From NCBI GenBank assembly GCA_943737045.1, contig CALSFV010000004.1:383501-447500 (forward strand): 64,000 bases of DNA. Direction: 5' to 3'. Each line of letters starts with the position of its first letter. The stretch's first letter is position 1. The position numbers were made by a program, and so were the translations under genes. This DNA comes from Parapristionchus giblindavisi (lineage: Eukaryota > Nematoda > Chromadorea > Rhabditida > Diplogasteridae). The notes under the pieces were generated by a model, which had not been told where the DNA came from, searched no databases, and saw nothing but the letters and a program-made list of their open reading frames with translations. This document shows, one piece after another, positions 35,079-44,200 of this stretch.

Positions 35079-37018
35079 TTATGGAGATGTAGCCGTGATG
35101 AGACAAGAGGACATCGGACTCCCATTATATATCCATTGTACTTCATTATTGCAGGTTGCTCCTTGACCATTCTGAGGCATCCATTGGCCATCACATTGAA
35201 ACTGCCAAATAAAAATATAGTATAATATAAATATAATGGAATTGCAAAAGTTCTTTCATACAACTCGCAATTTCTGATCATGATAACATATTCTTCTCCC
35301 CATAACCCTCTTGAGAAAATTTTTTTAAAGCGGACCAAGTCAAAACACATCTTCGTCATTGCGTCACCACTAGCTCGGAGATAGAGCGCGAAGAATTTGT
35401 TTTTTTACACAGCAATAGCACGGCAGAAACTGCTCAACACTTTGGAAGGCTTTAAGCCCCTGTAGAGACCTCTGTTGCATTTAAAGCACTCTAATAAGCT
35501 ATAAATCATTAATTATCGCTACCTTAAAGCATAAGATACCACTTGTGAGCGCTTTAGGGGCCGTTGGGATCGCAAGAAAACTCACAAGTAATGTGTAATT
35601 TGTTGAGCTAAATGCAATAGTCATGCAAGAATCATCGTCGAGGAGCACTATAGCGGCTGAATCATAGCAGCTCTTTGATTGAGGACAATCTTTCGTAGGG
35701 TTCAATGTAGCACACGTTTGACAGGCTGAAATATAGTGTTGTCAAACACAAACTCGTTCATGATTGGTTCATGTCTTTTTCTTCCAATTAATGGTACACC
35801 CGAGCTACTAAAAATTGAGCTAATTTTTGCGCGAAAATTGAGCAATGTTCTCTTGTTTTTTCCACGAAAGAGTTTTAAAGTAAAAATATCCATAAAACCG
35901 TATGCCGACAATCGTGACTTCTTCAGTACGATTTTGTCCGCTAACACTCTGTGAAAGTTCATGGTTGCAGCCTCAGAAAAGCTAGATCTTTAAAAGTTTC
36001 GAAAAGAAAAAAATAGAAAATACTCTTCACTCTAACAATTTACGCTCCTTTCGTACACCACATAGGAAGAAGATAAGAGCAAAAATTTATGATCTTTTTT
36101 TGGTCTAATTTATGGTCTTTTTTTTTATTTTTGGTTCATTATCTTTTTTTTATATTTTTGGTTCATTATTAATGTGTATATTAACTTACGAGGAGTAAGG
36201 TCAATTGTTGTTGGAGGAGTAGAAGATGACGTGGTTGTCGACGTAGATTTCTTTGTTTGCGTAGGTTTACGTGTGGTAGACGTTGTCGAAGTGGAAGTAG
36301 GAGTCGTTGTAGAAGTTTTTTGTGTTGTGAATGTAGTGGTGGGAGCTTTCGTCGATGTCGAAGTTGTTGGTACTTTAGATGAAGTAGACGTAGGAGTGGT
36401 TCTGGATGTAGAAGGGGATGGGCACACATCCTTCAGTAGTATAGAAACGTATGCGTTGCAAGCAGTATTGGATTTTACATCCCCGAGAAGGACGCATCTC
36501 TGTTTCACTTCAGAGTATGCGATTGCGAAACAATTGGCCTACAAAATCACTTATTAATATTAATATTAAAAATATTATTAGACACAGTGTAGCGACTGGA
36601 TTAAATAAAGAATGCCCGTCGACTGAACAAGCTATCTCTTTTTGAATGGTCTGTTTAACATATATGGCTTTTTATCAAATACAAAGAGAGAATACCGTAA
36701 GAAAGCTCATGTCTTAACACAGATAAGAATTATGTTCTTACATTCTGCGAGCAAATTTGTTCACAAGTTGCTTGTGTTGTTTGATCTTGACGCGAAAGGA
36801 CGACTCTCCCTTCGTTCTCCTGTTTTGCAACGAAACAGAAGTCAGTTGAACTCACCTAAATAAATATTAATTATTTTACAACGAAAAATCAGGCGAATAG
36901 TATTCATTGAAAAACATATTTGAAAATATTTACTAAAGTACATATAAACAATTTTTAATAGATATTTTTCTACCTGTTGTAAAAAAATAGAAGAGCAAAT
37001 AAAGTAGATCCGGATCAT
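35079..37018 (-). CDS. secreted cysteine-rich protein with Ser/Thr-rich mucin-like linker, unit 2 fourth member
   Basis: Exons 36974-37018 (MIRIYFICSSIFLQQ), 36742-36855 (VSSTDFCFVAKQENEGRVV..TCEQICSQN), 36190-36538 (ANCFAIAYSEVKQRCVLLG..CNAYVSILLKDVC, then about 75 residues almost wholly Thr, Ser, Pro and Lys), 35586-35725 (CQTCATLNPTKDCPQSKSC) and 35079-35201 (FQCDGQWMP..CNNEVQWIYNG..CLITATSP). Exon 3 is 349 nt against 139-140 nt in the sister genes, yet keeps the phase-1 end, so the linker was added or lost without changing the splice frame. It separates the PAN/CW-like half from the CDGQW half, as in O-glycosylated stalks of secreted or surface proteins. About 265 residues. The unit-1 counterpart (14516-15561) is destroyed. 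Confidence 0.7.
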
Positions 37019-38359
37019 TGAGTCCTTTGAGACTGGAGAAGAATTTGGCACAGGCAAAAACCATGGTTTCGAGACTATTATTTCATTGTTTCATGAAGCG
37101 GAAAATATCCTCCTTTCTCCAACGAGAGAGAAAAAAACTTTTAATTGTGTGCAGAGACGAAAAATGATTTAAAGTGGGAGAAACCTTTGTCAAATATCGT
37201 AACCTAATCAACAGTCAGAAATCTTTTCGGGATATTATGGTGCAAATTATAAAATTTCATCGTTTTCCAAATGTTTGTTTACATAGGGTTTTCAAAAAAA
37301 TAAAAGAATTAAATAAAAATTGACTGAGAAAAATAGCTTTGTAAAAACGTGGGAAAAAATCAATTTTTGATAAATTTCGTCAGTGGGTACTTCTGTAAGA
37401 AAAAACGTCATCTAAAATGTGGCTCTGGCTTGAAATATATAGACTCAACGTTTTTCCGTGCGGGAGTTAGATGATTTAACCCGTTTCACTGACGGAGGTT
37501 ACTCTCTCTCTTTAAAGATAAATATTGCAATTTGGAGGTTGGAAAATAGCAATTCAATTCACTTTTTAGGTTCTAAACAATCGCTTAGATAAATGGTTGT
37601 TAGATCTAACATCTTCTTAGTCAAGGAATCTTGTTTATGAAAAAATTTATATGTTGCATTGTAATTTCATGTAAGTCTTATGAGTCCATTTTCTCTCTCT
37701 GACAACCAACGTTTATCTACCTTTTTATTAGATAATGATAAACATTGTTAGAGGGCGTTTAAGAAAGTGAACGCCTAACTTGTATTTTTCAGTTGATCTC
37801 TTCTTTAATGCTTTCATTCAATATATTATGAGCTATCTTCTCGTTTTTGATCCGTTTAGAGAAGATAAATATATTATTTATAGATCATTATTGTCTTTTC
37901 TGCTTTTCTCTATTTTGTAAGATTCGAATCCAGTCCTATCACTGGGTGTCTTCTCAATTCAAGCTTTTTTATGAAACTCTATTCCAGACGTAAAATCGAC
38001 ACATAAGCGCGACAAAACTTTTTCACTCACGAAGTCTGTTTGATCGTCTCGTTTTTCCATTAATGAGAGAGGTCCTGGCACCCTTTCGTCTATTTGCCTA
38101 CAACTGGCACGAGCTTCCATTACGCTCATTAGCGTGAGCGTCAAAAACCCATGGAAAGTTCAGAAATCGTCATTGTTATGTATTTGCCGGCACAACAAGT
38201 AGTAGTAGTATAGAGACTTTATTATAGAGAGAGAATCAGTATCACCGGTACAAGGACATGAAAAGAACAAGAATGATGAATGACCAATAATACGTCACGT
38301 CAACTACGATGTCATTTACATATCATAGAGAAACATGGTCATGCAAATGCGTATGCTAA
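37019..38359. other. intergenic region with receptor-block homology
   Basis: It begins with a caaaaaccatggtttcgaga box (37046-37065), shared with 15605, 34200 and inverted at 14185 and 31840. No ORF of note. From 37956 it aligns with 16008 onward. Confidence 0.45.
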
Positions 38360-38652
38360 TGGTTGTTTCGTCAAAGTGGGATCGGCTGGTGTGATAAGGC
38401 GACGTTTGCGTGGGAAACGTCGCCAGTGCGTCGCACCCTGACTACACCCCTTACCTGAGTATCATTTGTTTTCAAGTAGAGTAGAAGGCGAGAAGAAGAT
38501 TCTCGCCATTCTAGGCTTTTCCTAAATAGCTGACTGGTGTGTCTCTCCGTGTGTTTTTCTTCTTTTTCCATATTTCAATAATATTTCTTGATCAAGTTTT
38601 AGTCCGATTTTCCCTCTTAATAATCAATTAAGTTGCAGCACTTATTAGTGCA

Positions 38653-39249
38653 ATGGGCGAGCCCAACAATGATGCTGTGAGAGAATTAGCGGCCCAATTG
38701 CTACCTTATCTAGCTCCACCTAAGACCCACTCGGCCCCGTCCCTCTCCAATCCTAATCTCAACTTTCAAGTACGTCACAATGTGGAGGTTCTTAATATCC
38801 TCGAGCAGGTGAAAGAGGGAAAGAAGAATGTTGAGGATGCTATCACTCTCGTTTCGGAAAGAAACGCTCTGCTGATTGCGGCCGATTCCAACCCTAAGGT
38901 CCTCCAGCTCGCGGACACGGCCAAGCAGATGGAGTCTCTATCATCTTCTGGTAACTCGGCAATCAGCTTGGCCATTCTGGCCAGCTCTCTTGTCGGTCAA
39001 GGGCCCGAGCCCAAGAGAAAGCGCCAATCCAGTCCCCCGCCTACCCCTCCCTTTCGAGCAAGGGGTCCACTCGCAGGCGACAGTGGATCCCGATTCGCTT
39101 CGGCCATCCCCTCCCTCTTCCCGGCCCCCCAAAGATATCAATACTCTAATCCACTCTATACTCGGGAACGCTCCTCCACCATCTGCTACGGCTGCAATCA
39201 AAGCGGGCACGTCCGATCAGAGTGCCCGTACAACTTCAGAAGACAATAG
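38653..39249 (+). CDS. gag-like protein with CCHC zinc knuckle
   Basis: 198 codons. The N-terminal half is charged and helical-looking (VRELAAQLLPYLAPP, VLNILEQVKEGKKNVEDA), the middle is Pro/Ser/Arg-rich (PKRKRQSSPPPTPPFRARG) and the end carries a retroviral-type knuckle CYGCNQSGHVRSEC (C-x2-C-x4-H-x4-C). Probably the nucleic-acid-binding structural protein of the DIRS-type element. Its 3' part overlaps the RT frame in a different phase, suggesting frameshifted or separate translation. First ATG downstream of the leader chosen. Confidence 0.7.
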   Translation: MGEPNNDAVRELAAQLLPYLAPPKTHSAPSLSNPNLNFQVRHNVEVLNILEQVKEGKKNVEDAITLVSERNALLIAADSNPKVLQLADTAKQMESLSSSGNSAISLAILASSLVGQGPEPKRKRQSSPPPTPPFRARGPLAGDSGSRFASAIPSLFPAPQRYQYSNPLYTRERSSTICYGCNQSGHVRSECPYNFRRQ

Positions 39250-41020
39250 ACACTCAACGGTTGTCAACGAGGAGTTTGTCGAGATGGAAGTGAGCTCGTT
39301 GGTGTCCTCTGGCGCGGTCCAGTCTTGCCCCGCGGCGGCCGTAATTTCCCCTCTCCACGTCGCCCTCAATGGTAAGAAACCCAGATTGATTCTAGACCTT
39401 AGTTCTCTTAATGCTTTCTTGTCTAAAACCACTTACAAGAACGAAGATCTCTCCTCTATTTGGTTTTCTCTCCCCCACAACGGCTTCCTCTCCACTTTTG
39501 ACTTCAAAAGCGGGTACCATCACATTTCCATCTACCCTCCCCATCGGAAATTCCTCGCCTTCGCTTGGAAGGGCGCTATTTGGCAATTCGCGGCCCTGCC
39601 TTTCGGTTTATCATCTGCCCCTTTTGTGTTCACAAAAGTAATGCGCCCCCTGGTGACCCGATGGAGAGAGAAGGGAGTGAACGCAACTCTTTATCTTGAC
39701 GATGGCATCGTATTGGCTCAATCTCGAGAGGAAGCAGAGAGTGCAGTGACCTTAGTGAGAGACGACTTGTCGAGAGCAGGAGTGATCGTGGCCGAAGAGA
39801 AGTGCCAGTGGCACCCGTCCCACCAAGGCGCTTGGTTGGGTTACAAGTTGGATCTAGAGAGAGGAGAAGTGTCCCTGTCCGATCAGAGAGTGATCAACCT
39901 TAAAGAGAGATTAGGGCGCCTGCGAGGCATTCCCAGCCCGACGGTCGAGGACCGTTCCCGTGTAACTGGTACCCTGATGAGTGCTTCCCTTGTTTTAGGA
40001 CCCTCCGCCTCTCTCCTATCAAGAGCCCTTCTTTCCGCTATTGCCCGTTCCCAGCAACAAGGCCTTCCATCCTCCTCCGTGTCTCCATTGACTCAGAACG
40101 AACGAGGTGAGATAGAACTGTGGCTAAACGAGATTGACCAGAGGTCAGTGAGAAGTTTCATAGAAGGCAGTTGGTCGTTTGACTGGTACGTTGAGACAGA
40201 TGCATCAGCGTTCGCGCTAGGAGTAGTAGTGAGAAAGGAGCGCGAAATAGCCTTCTCCACATCCAGAAACCTGTCAAGAGCAGAGAGAGAGGAGTCTAGC
40301 ACTCTGAGAGAGCTGAGAGGCGTGACTTTCGCAATGAATTCATTCCAGAATCTGTTCAAGGGCAAAACCGTTTTATTCTCTTGTGATAATCAGTCTGCTG
40401 TGTCTATCCTTACCAAGGGGTCAATGAAAAGAGAGCTCCATGAACAAGCACTGCTCGCGGAATCGATTAGGCGAAGCATCGGGGCCAGATTCAAGTTCAA
40501 CTGGGTACCCAGGGAGTGGAACCAAGAAGCTGATCAGATGAGTAGAGTCTGGGACGAGGACGACTGGGGTATTCAGCAATGGGTTTTCGAAGAGTGCGCC
40601 CAGAAGTGGGGAAAACCAACTAGAGACATGTTCGCTGATGCGAAGAACGCTAAATGTGATTGGTTCTGTTCCAGATTCCCCTGTGCCGGCGCCGCTTCTT
40701 CAGACGCGTTCGCGGACCCCCGATTCTGGAATGATCGACAATTTTCTTGGTTGGTCCCTCCGCCGTCTCTCTTACTAAAATGTCTACGCTGGCTGTGTGA
40801 GAATAAGGGAAGAGCCATCATAGGCATGCCATATTGGTCCTCTCTGTCCATCTTCCCACACCTCTTCCCTCCCGAATCCCCTCCTTTCTTCCTCAAAAAC
40901 TACCTCTTGTATCCATCCGGGTCTAACATTATCATTCCTTCATCATATTCCTCCGGCCCTTTCGCCTCTCCCACCCCTTCATTCCCCTTTATCTTCTGTC
41001 TAATTGACTTCCTCAACTAA
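38876..41020 (+). CDS. DIRS-type reverse transcriptase-RNase H
   Basis: Open for 714 codons; the functional part probably begins near 39250, after the gag overlap. RT motifs in order: KPRLILDLSSLNAF, FDFKSGYHHISIYP (first Asp), LPFGLSSAPFVFTKVM and LYLDDGIVLAQS (YLDD box). RNase H: VETDASAFALGVVV, STLRELRGV, FSCDNQSAVSILTKG and PREWNQEADQMSRV, giving the D-E-D-D set. The tail has KWGKPTRDMFADAKN, SSDAFADPRFW and SWLVPPPSLLLKCLRWL, the extension found after RNase H in DIRS1-like elements. No stop or frameshift in the catalytic parts, so the copy may be recently active. No downstream recombinase or methyltransferase ORF. Confidence 0.85.
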   Translation: MRPIPTLRSSSSRTRPSRWSLYHLLVTRQSAWPFWPALLSVKGPSPRESANPVPRLPLPFEQGVHSQATVDPDSLRPSPPSSRPPKDINTLIHSILGNAPPPSATAAIKAGTSDQSARTTSEDNRHSTVVNEEFVEMEVSSLVSSGAVQSCPAAAVISPLHVALNGKKPRLILDLSSLNAFLSKTTYKNEDLSSIWFSLPHNGFLSTFDFKSGYHHISIYPPHRKFLAFAWKGAIWQFAALPFGLSSAPFVFTKVMRPLVTRWREKGVNATLYLDDGIVLAQSREEAESAVTLVRDDLSRAGVIVAEEKCQWHPSHQGAWLGYKLDLERGEVSLSDQRVINLKERLGRLRGIPSPTVEDRSRVTGTLMSASLVLGPSASLLSRALLSAIARSQQQGLPSSSVSPLTQNERGEIELWLNEIDQRSVRSFIEGSWSFDWYVETDASAFALGVVVRKEREIAFSTSRNLSRAEREESSTLRELRGVTFAMNSFQNLFKGKTVLFSCDNQSAVSILTKGSMKRELHEQALLAESIRRSIGARFKFNWVPREWNQEADQMSRVWDEDDWGIQQWVFEECAQKWGKPTRDMFADAKNAKCDWFCSRFPCAGAASSDAFADPRFWNDRQFSWLVPPPSLLLKCLRWLCENKGRAIIGMPYWSSLSIFPHLFPPESPPFFLKNYLLYPSGSNIIIPSSYSSGPFASPTPSFPFIFCLIDFLN

Positions 41021-41299
41021 GCCTTTACTTTGTTTCTAGCCTTAAGGATAAAGCCGTTCCCACTTGACGAAACTTATATTATCACGACACTGTGTAGGGA
41101 AGAATGACCGGAACAGAAAAGTGATAAGGTGCAGTTTGGTTATGATAATTGACTTTGGAAAGAACATAGCAGTTATGTCCAATTCTTTATCTATTACTCT
41201 GGTAACTATATCATTGATATGGACATCTTCGGGGCATCTTTCATCATTTCATATACATACGATGGAATAAATAACAATCATAAATGGGCACAAACATGT

Positions 41300-44200
41300 T
41301 TATGGTGGAGTATGTTTTCTTTGGACAAATCTATAAAAAAGGAGTTCACATATAAAAATAATAAATGCTACGATGGTCAGGAATGACCATGCTTGGATGA
41401 TAATAATTATAGCTTCCATGGGAAGCGGATTGTAGCTGTAGGCCGAGGGGTATTCGATAACTTCTCGTTCTCGACTGGTGTACCTTCTCCACCAATAGGA
41501 CTCTATCTGAAAGAAGAAACGCGGGTTCACTTTGGATTGTTAGAATTTTGCTTGTTAAAACTTTAGGTTTAAAATTAGAATATAGCAAGGTGGCATCCCG
41601 AGCTAATTTTAAAATATCAGCTCTGGCCACACTCTCTTGCTTTCTTTGGGTTGTAGAGAGTGCGGTCAGAGCTCTGAGTAAAATTTGCTCGGGTGTGGCT
41701 TTAAGTGAAGTAAATCAAAACAATGAATCGATCACATTTACAAAATATAAGTGCGTATAGCAATATGTCACCACAATAAGGACGAGAAAAATCCGAAAAA
41801 CGATATTCCAAACGTGTCTTTGCATAACATCAAACCTTTTCGACTCCTGCCAATTTCAAAATGGCTTGGTAAAAAAACTTCCGTCTTTTGCCTTTCAGCA
41901 TCTCTCGGTTGTGATAAAAAACCTGAAAATATTTTTTAATTCGATCTGTTTTCATATATTCAATGTAAAGAAGGAGACGCTGATCCCAAAAATCACTTGG
42001 TCGGGTGAGAACCGATGAATGAAAATCGGTTGGATGAGAACTATTTGCATACGAGAGACAAGCGCTAATGAATAGACAAGGTATGCAAATAGTTATTAGA
42101 GTGTAGGTTCTCATTCTACAGTTTTTATCCGACACACTCCGGTATTTCAAAACTAGTAGTTTACTTATCATCCCCACATGAAGAAGTCTATTCCTAATTA
42201 GACGTAAGTTTACTGCAAGTGATGTAAATAACTGTTACAGTGTATTTCGTCAAATGTTCTTTCACTTGTAGTAAACTTGCAGTAAACTTCTAGTCAGTGA
42301 CGTAATTTAAGTAGACTACTAGTTTGGAAATACCAGAGTAGTACCATCTTCGTTGACCCTCAAAAGTAGCAGAAATGAAGAGACCATCGCCAACTCTTCT
42401 ATCATTTATTTTTCAATATATAATATTACATACCGCTGCGATGGGTATTCCGTAGCCCGCTTTTCTTATAAGACTATTAGGCGGGAAGGACCGGAAGTCA
42501 CTCAGATCTATCCTATAAATGTAGAGTATAATCTTCAGATGGATTTGATATTTCCAACGGTTTCTCGATGGACTTTCGTTTTCGGTTAATAGAAAAAAAG
42601 TGCTCGAAATGAAGCAAGAACGACAAAGCCTATGGCACGGACAGTGAGAAAAGATGCCCTTATCGGAGAGATTGCCGGTATGCTTTTACAAGATAAAATA
42701 GCAAGTTTAAATGTAAACCTACCGTCGTAGACGGCACAGTTCCTGCTTGTTAGACTCTCTCGCTTCTCCAGATAGGGTTAAATAGTAGTTGTCGTACCAG
42801 TAAACCCGATCCTGCGTGCAGAACTGGAAAATATAAATAATTTATCTGCGCCCGAGGCGCAACGAGACATGATACATTTAGGTACTAATTTATCCAACAA
42901 CACGGTGCACAACGAGAAGTGTTGCATCGGTAGGCAAATATTGATTTTACGCACGTTTTACACGCATATTATACGCCAGAAAAGTTGCTCATGTGTTCGT
43001 GTATTTACATTTTTCAAAGTGGAAAAAAACTGGAAAAGTAATATCATACTGTTTGAAATGCCCGGGCGAGATCCGTTTGTACGATCAGTTGAGGATCAGT
43101 GTATCGATTTAGCACCGGCCTCCCAAAGAATTCGACCATCTGTAATATCCATTATTAATTCAAAAATATTAAAAGCTTACAAGGGAAGCACAACAGGAAA
43201 CAGAAACAATTCCGAAAGCGACCTATATGGGTGGCTAGGGTTGAGGGGGAGAATATAGTTTCAAAAATTGATTAGCTGATCCACCAATCCATATTTTCAA
43301 TTGATACACTTTATCATCTGCGGTTTATTTTAGCATAAATTTTTTTCTATTCTTTTGAGGAACGCGAAAATGTAATATATCGATTGAAAATATCGAATGG
43401 TTGATCAGCTAAGCAACTTTTGAAACCATTTTTGGACCTTCCCCTCTCAACCCTAGCAAACCATACATATAGGTCGCTTTCGGATTTTTTCCGTTTCCTG
43501 TTGCGTTTTCCGTTGCCTCATCCCATGCTTTTTTTGAAACTGTCACTGCATATGTCTATGAGAGAGTATGGTCAGTGCGGAGAGTCGGATTAGCTTGGGT
43601 ATTACTTAATGAGTGTCCTTTGCTATGTAATTTGAAGCTCGCTTTGCTATCGAACCGTGAAGTTGCAAATTATATTTTGATGTACCTTTTGTGCTTTCTT
43701 TAGCTATTTGATACCTACTTCTTCATCTTTCGGCGAGTCATCTGAAGGTGCGAGCATACTCCATAATCCTTTTCGAAGATCCTCAACCATTCTGCTCATC
43801 GTCCTGTAAAAGAATATCTCAATTTAGCTATCCGCTCTGTCAATTCTTGATCGCTTCCTTTGAGTGCGAGAATTGCGTAGAAACTACAGTGAAATTAGCA
43901 TTGGGTTCCATCAATTAAATATCGGTACTCAATTCGACAAAGTAAGTGTCCCAAGAAAACAGAGCAATGACATACTTCGGTTTAGCTGCTGAAGCCACTG
44001 CCATGTATCCTGCAAATCCGGCGTTGTAGGCGGTCAGAATAATCAAAATACTGAAAATTATGCTACTTTATTTAATTGGTACACTTAAATTTTTTTCTAG
44101 ATTTATGCTCCAGTGTCCCAACGTTAACGGTACTCCCTCTACTTTTTGGGATTGTGAACGTGTACTATTTATTATTTATTTGTTTGTTTATCCATCAGAT

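Larger units (their letters stand above)
38360..41124 (+). mobile_element. DIRS-type retroelement, gag plus RT/RNase H, inverted termini, no recombinase seen
   Basis: The insertion is defined by the empty site at 16430 (gctaa|ggtacag). Near-terminal inverted repeats: TTTCGTCAAaGTGGGAtCGG at about 38366 and its complement at about 41055-41073, the right one about 50 bp in from the end. TAA flanks both sides (38357-38359, 41125-41127). It contains a gag-like ORF and an overlapping RT/RNase H ORF of GC-rich composition unlike the surroundings. A perfect hairpin ggcgacgttt/aaacgtcgcc lies at about 38398-38423 in the leader. DIRS elements normally also encode a tyrosine recombinase; none fits in the remaining space. 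Confidence 0.75.

Noticed and set aside
36174..36557. Plus-strand 127-codon Val/Asp-rich frame
   Set aside because: It is the exact complement of the Thr/Ser-rich linker exon of the minus-strand gene; low-complexity shadow.
42869..43258. Plus-strand frame of 129 codons conserved in copies B and C
   Set aside because: Conservation is explained by the segmental duplication. It runs into a MITE and has no recognisable domain; it lies in a receptor intron on the opposite strand.
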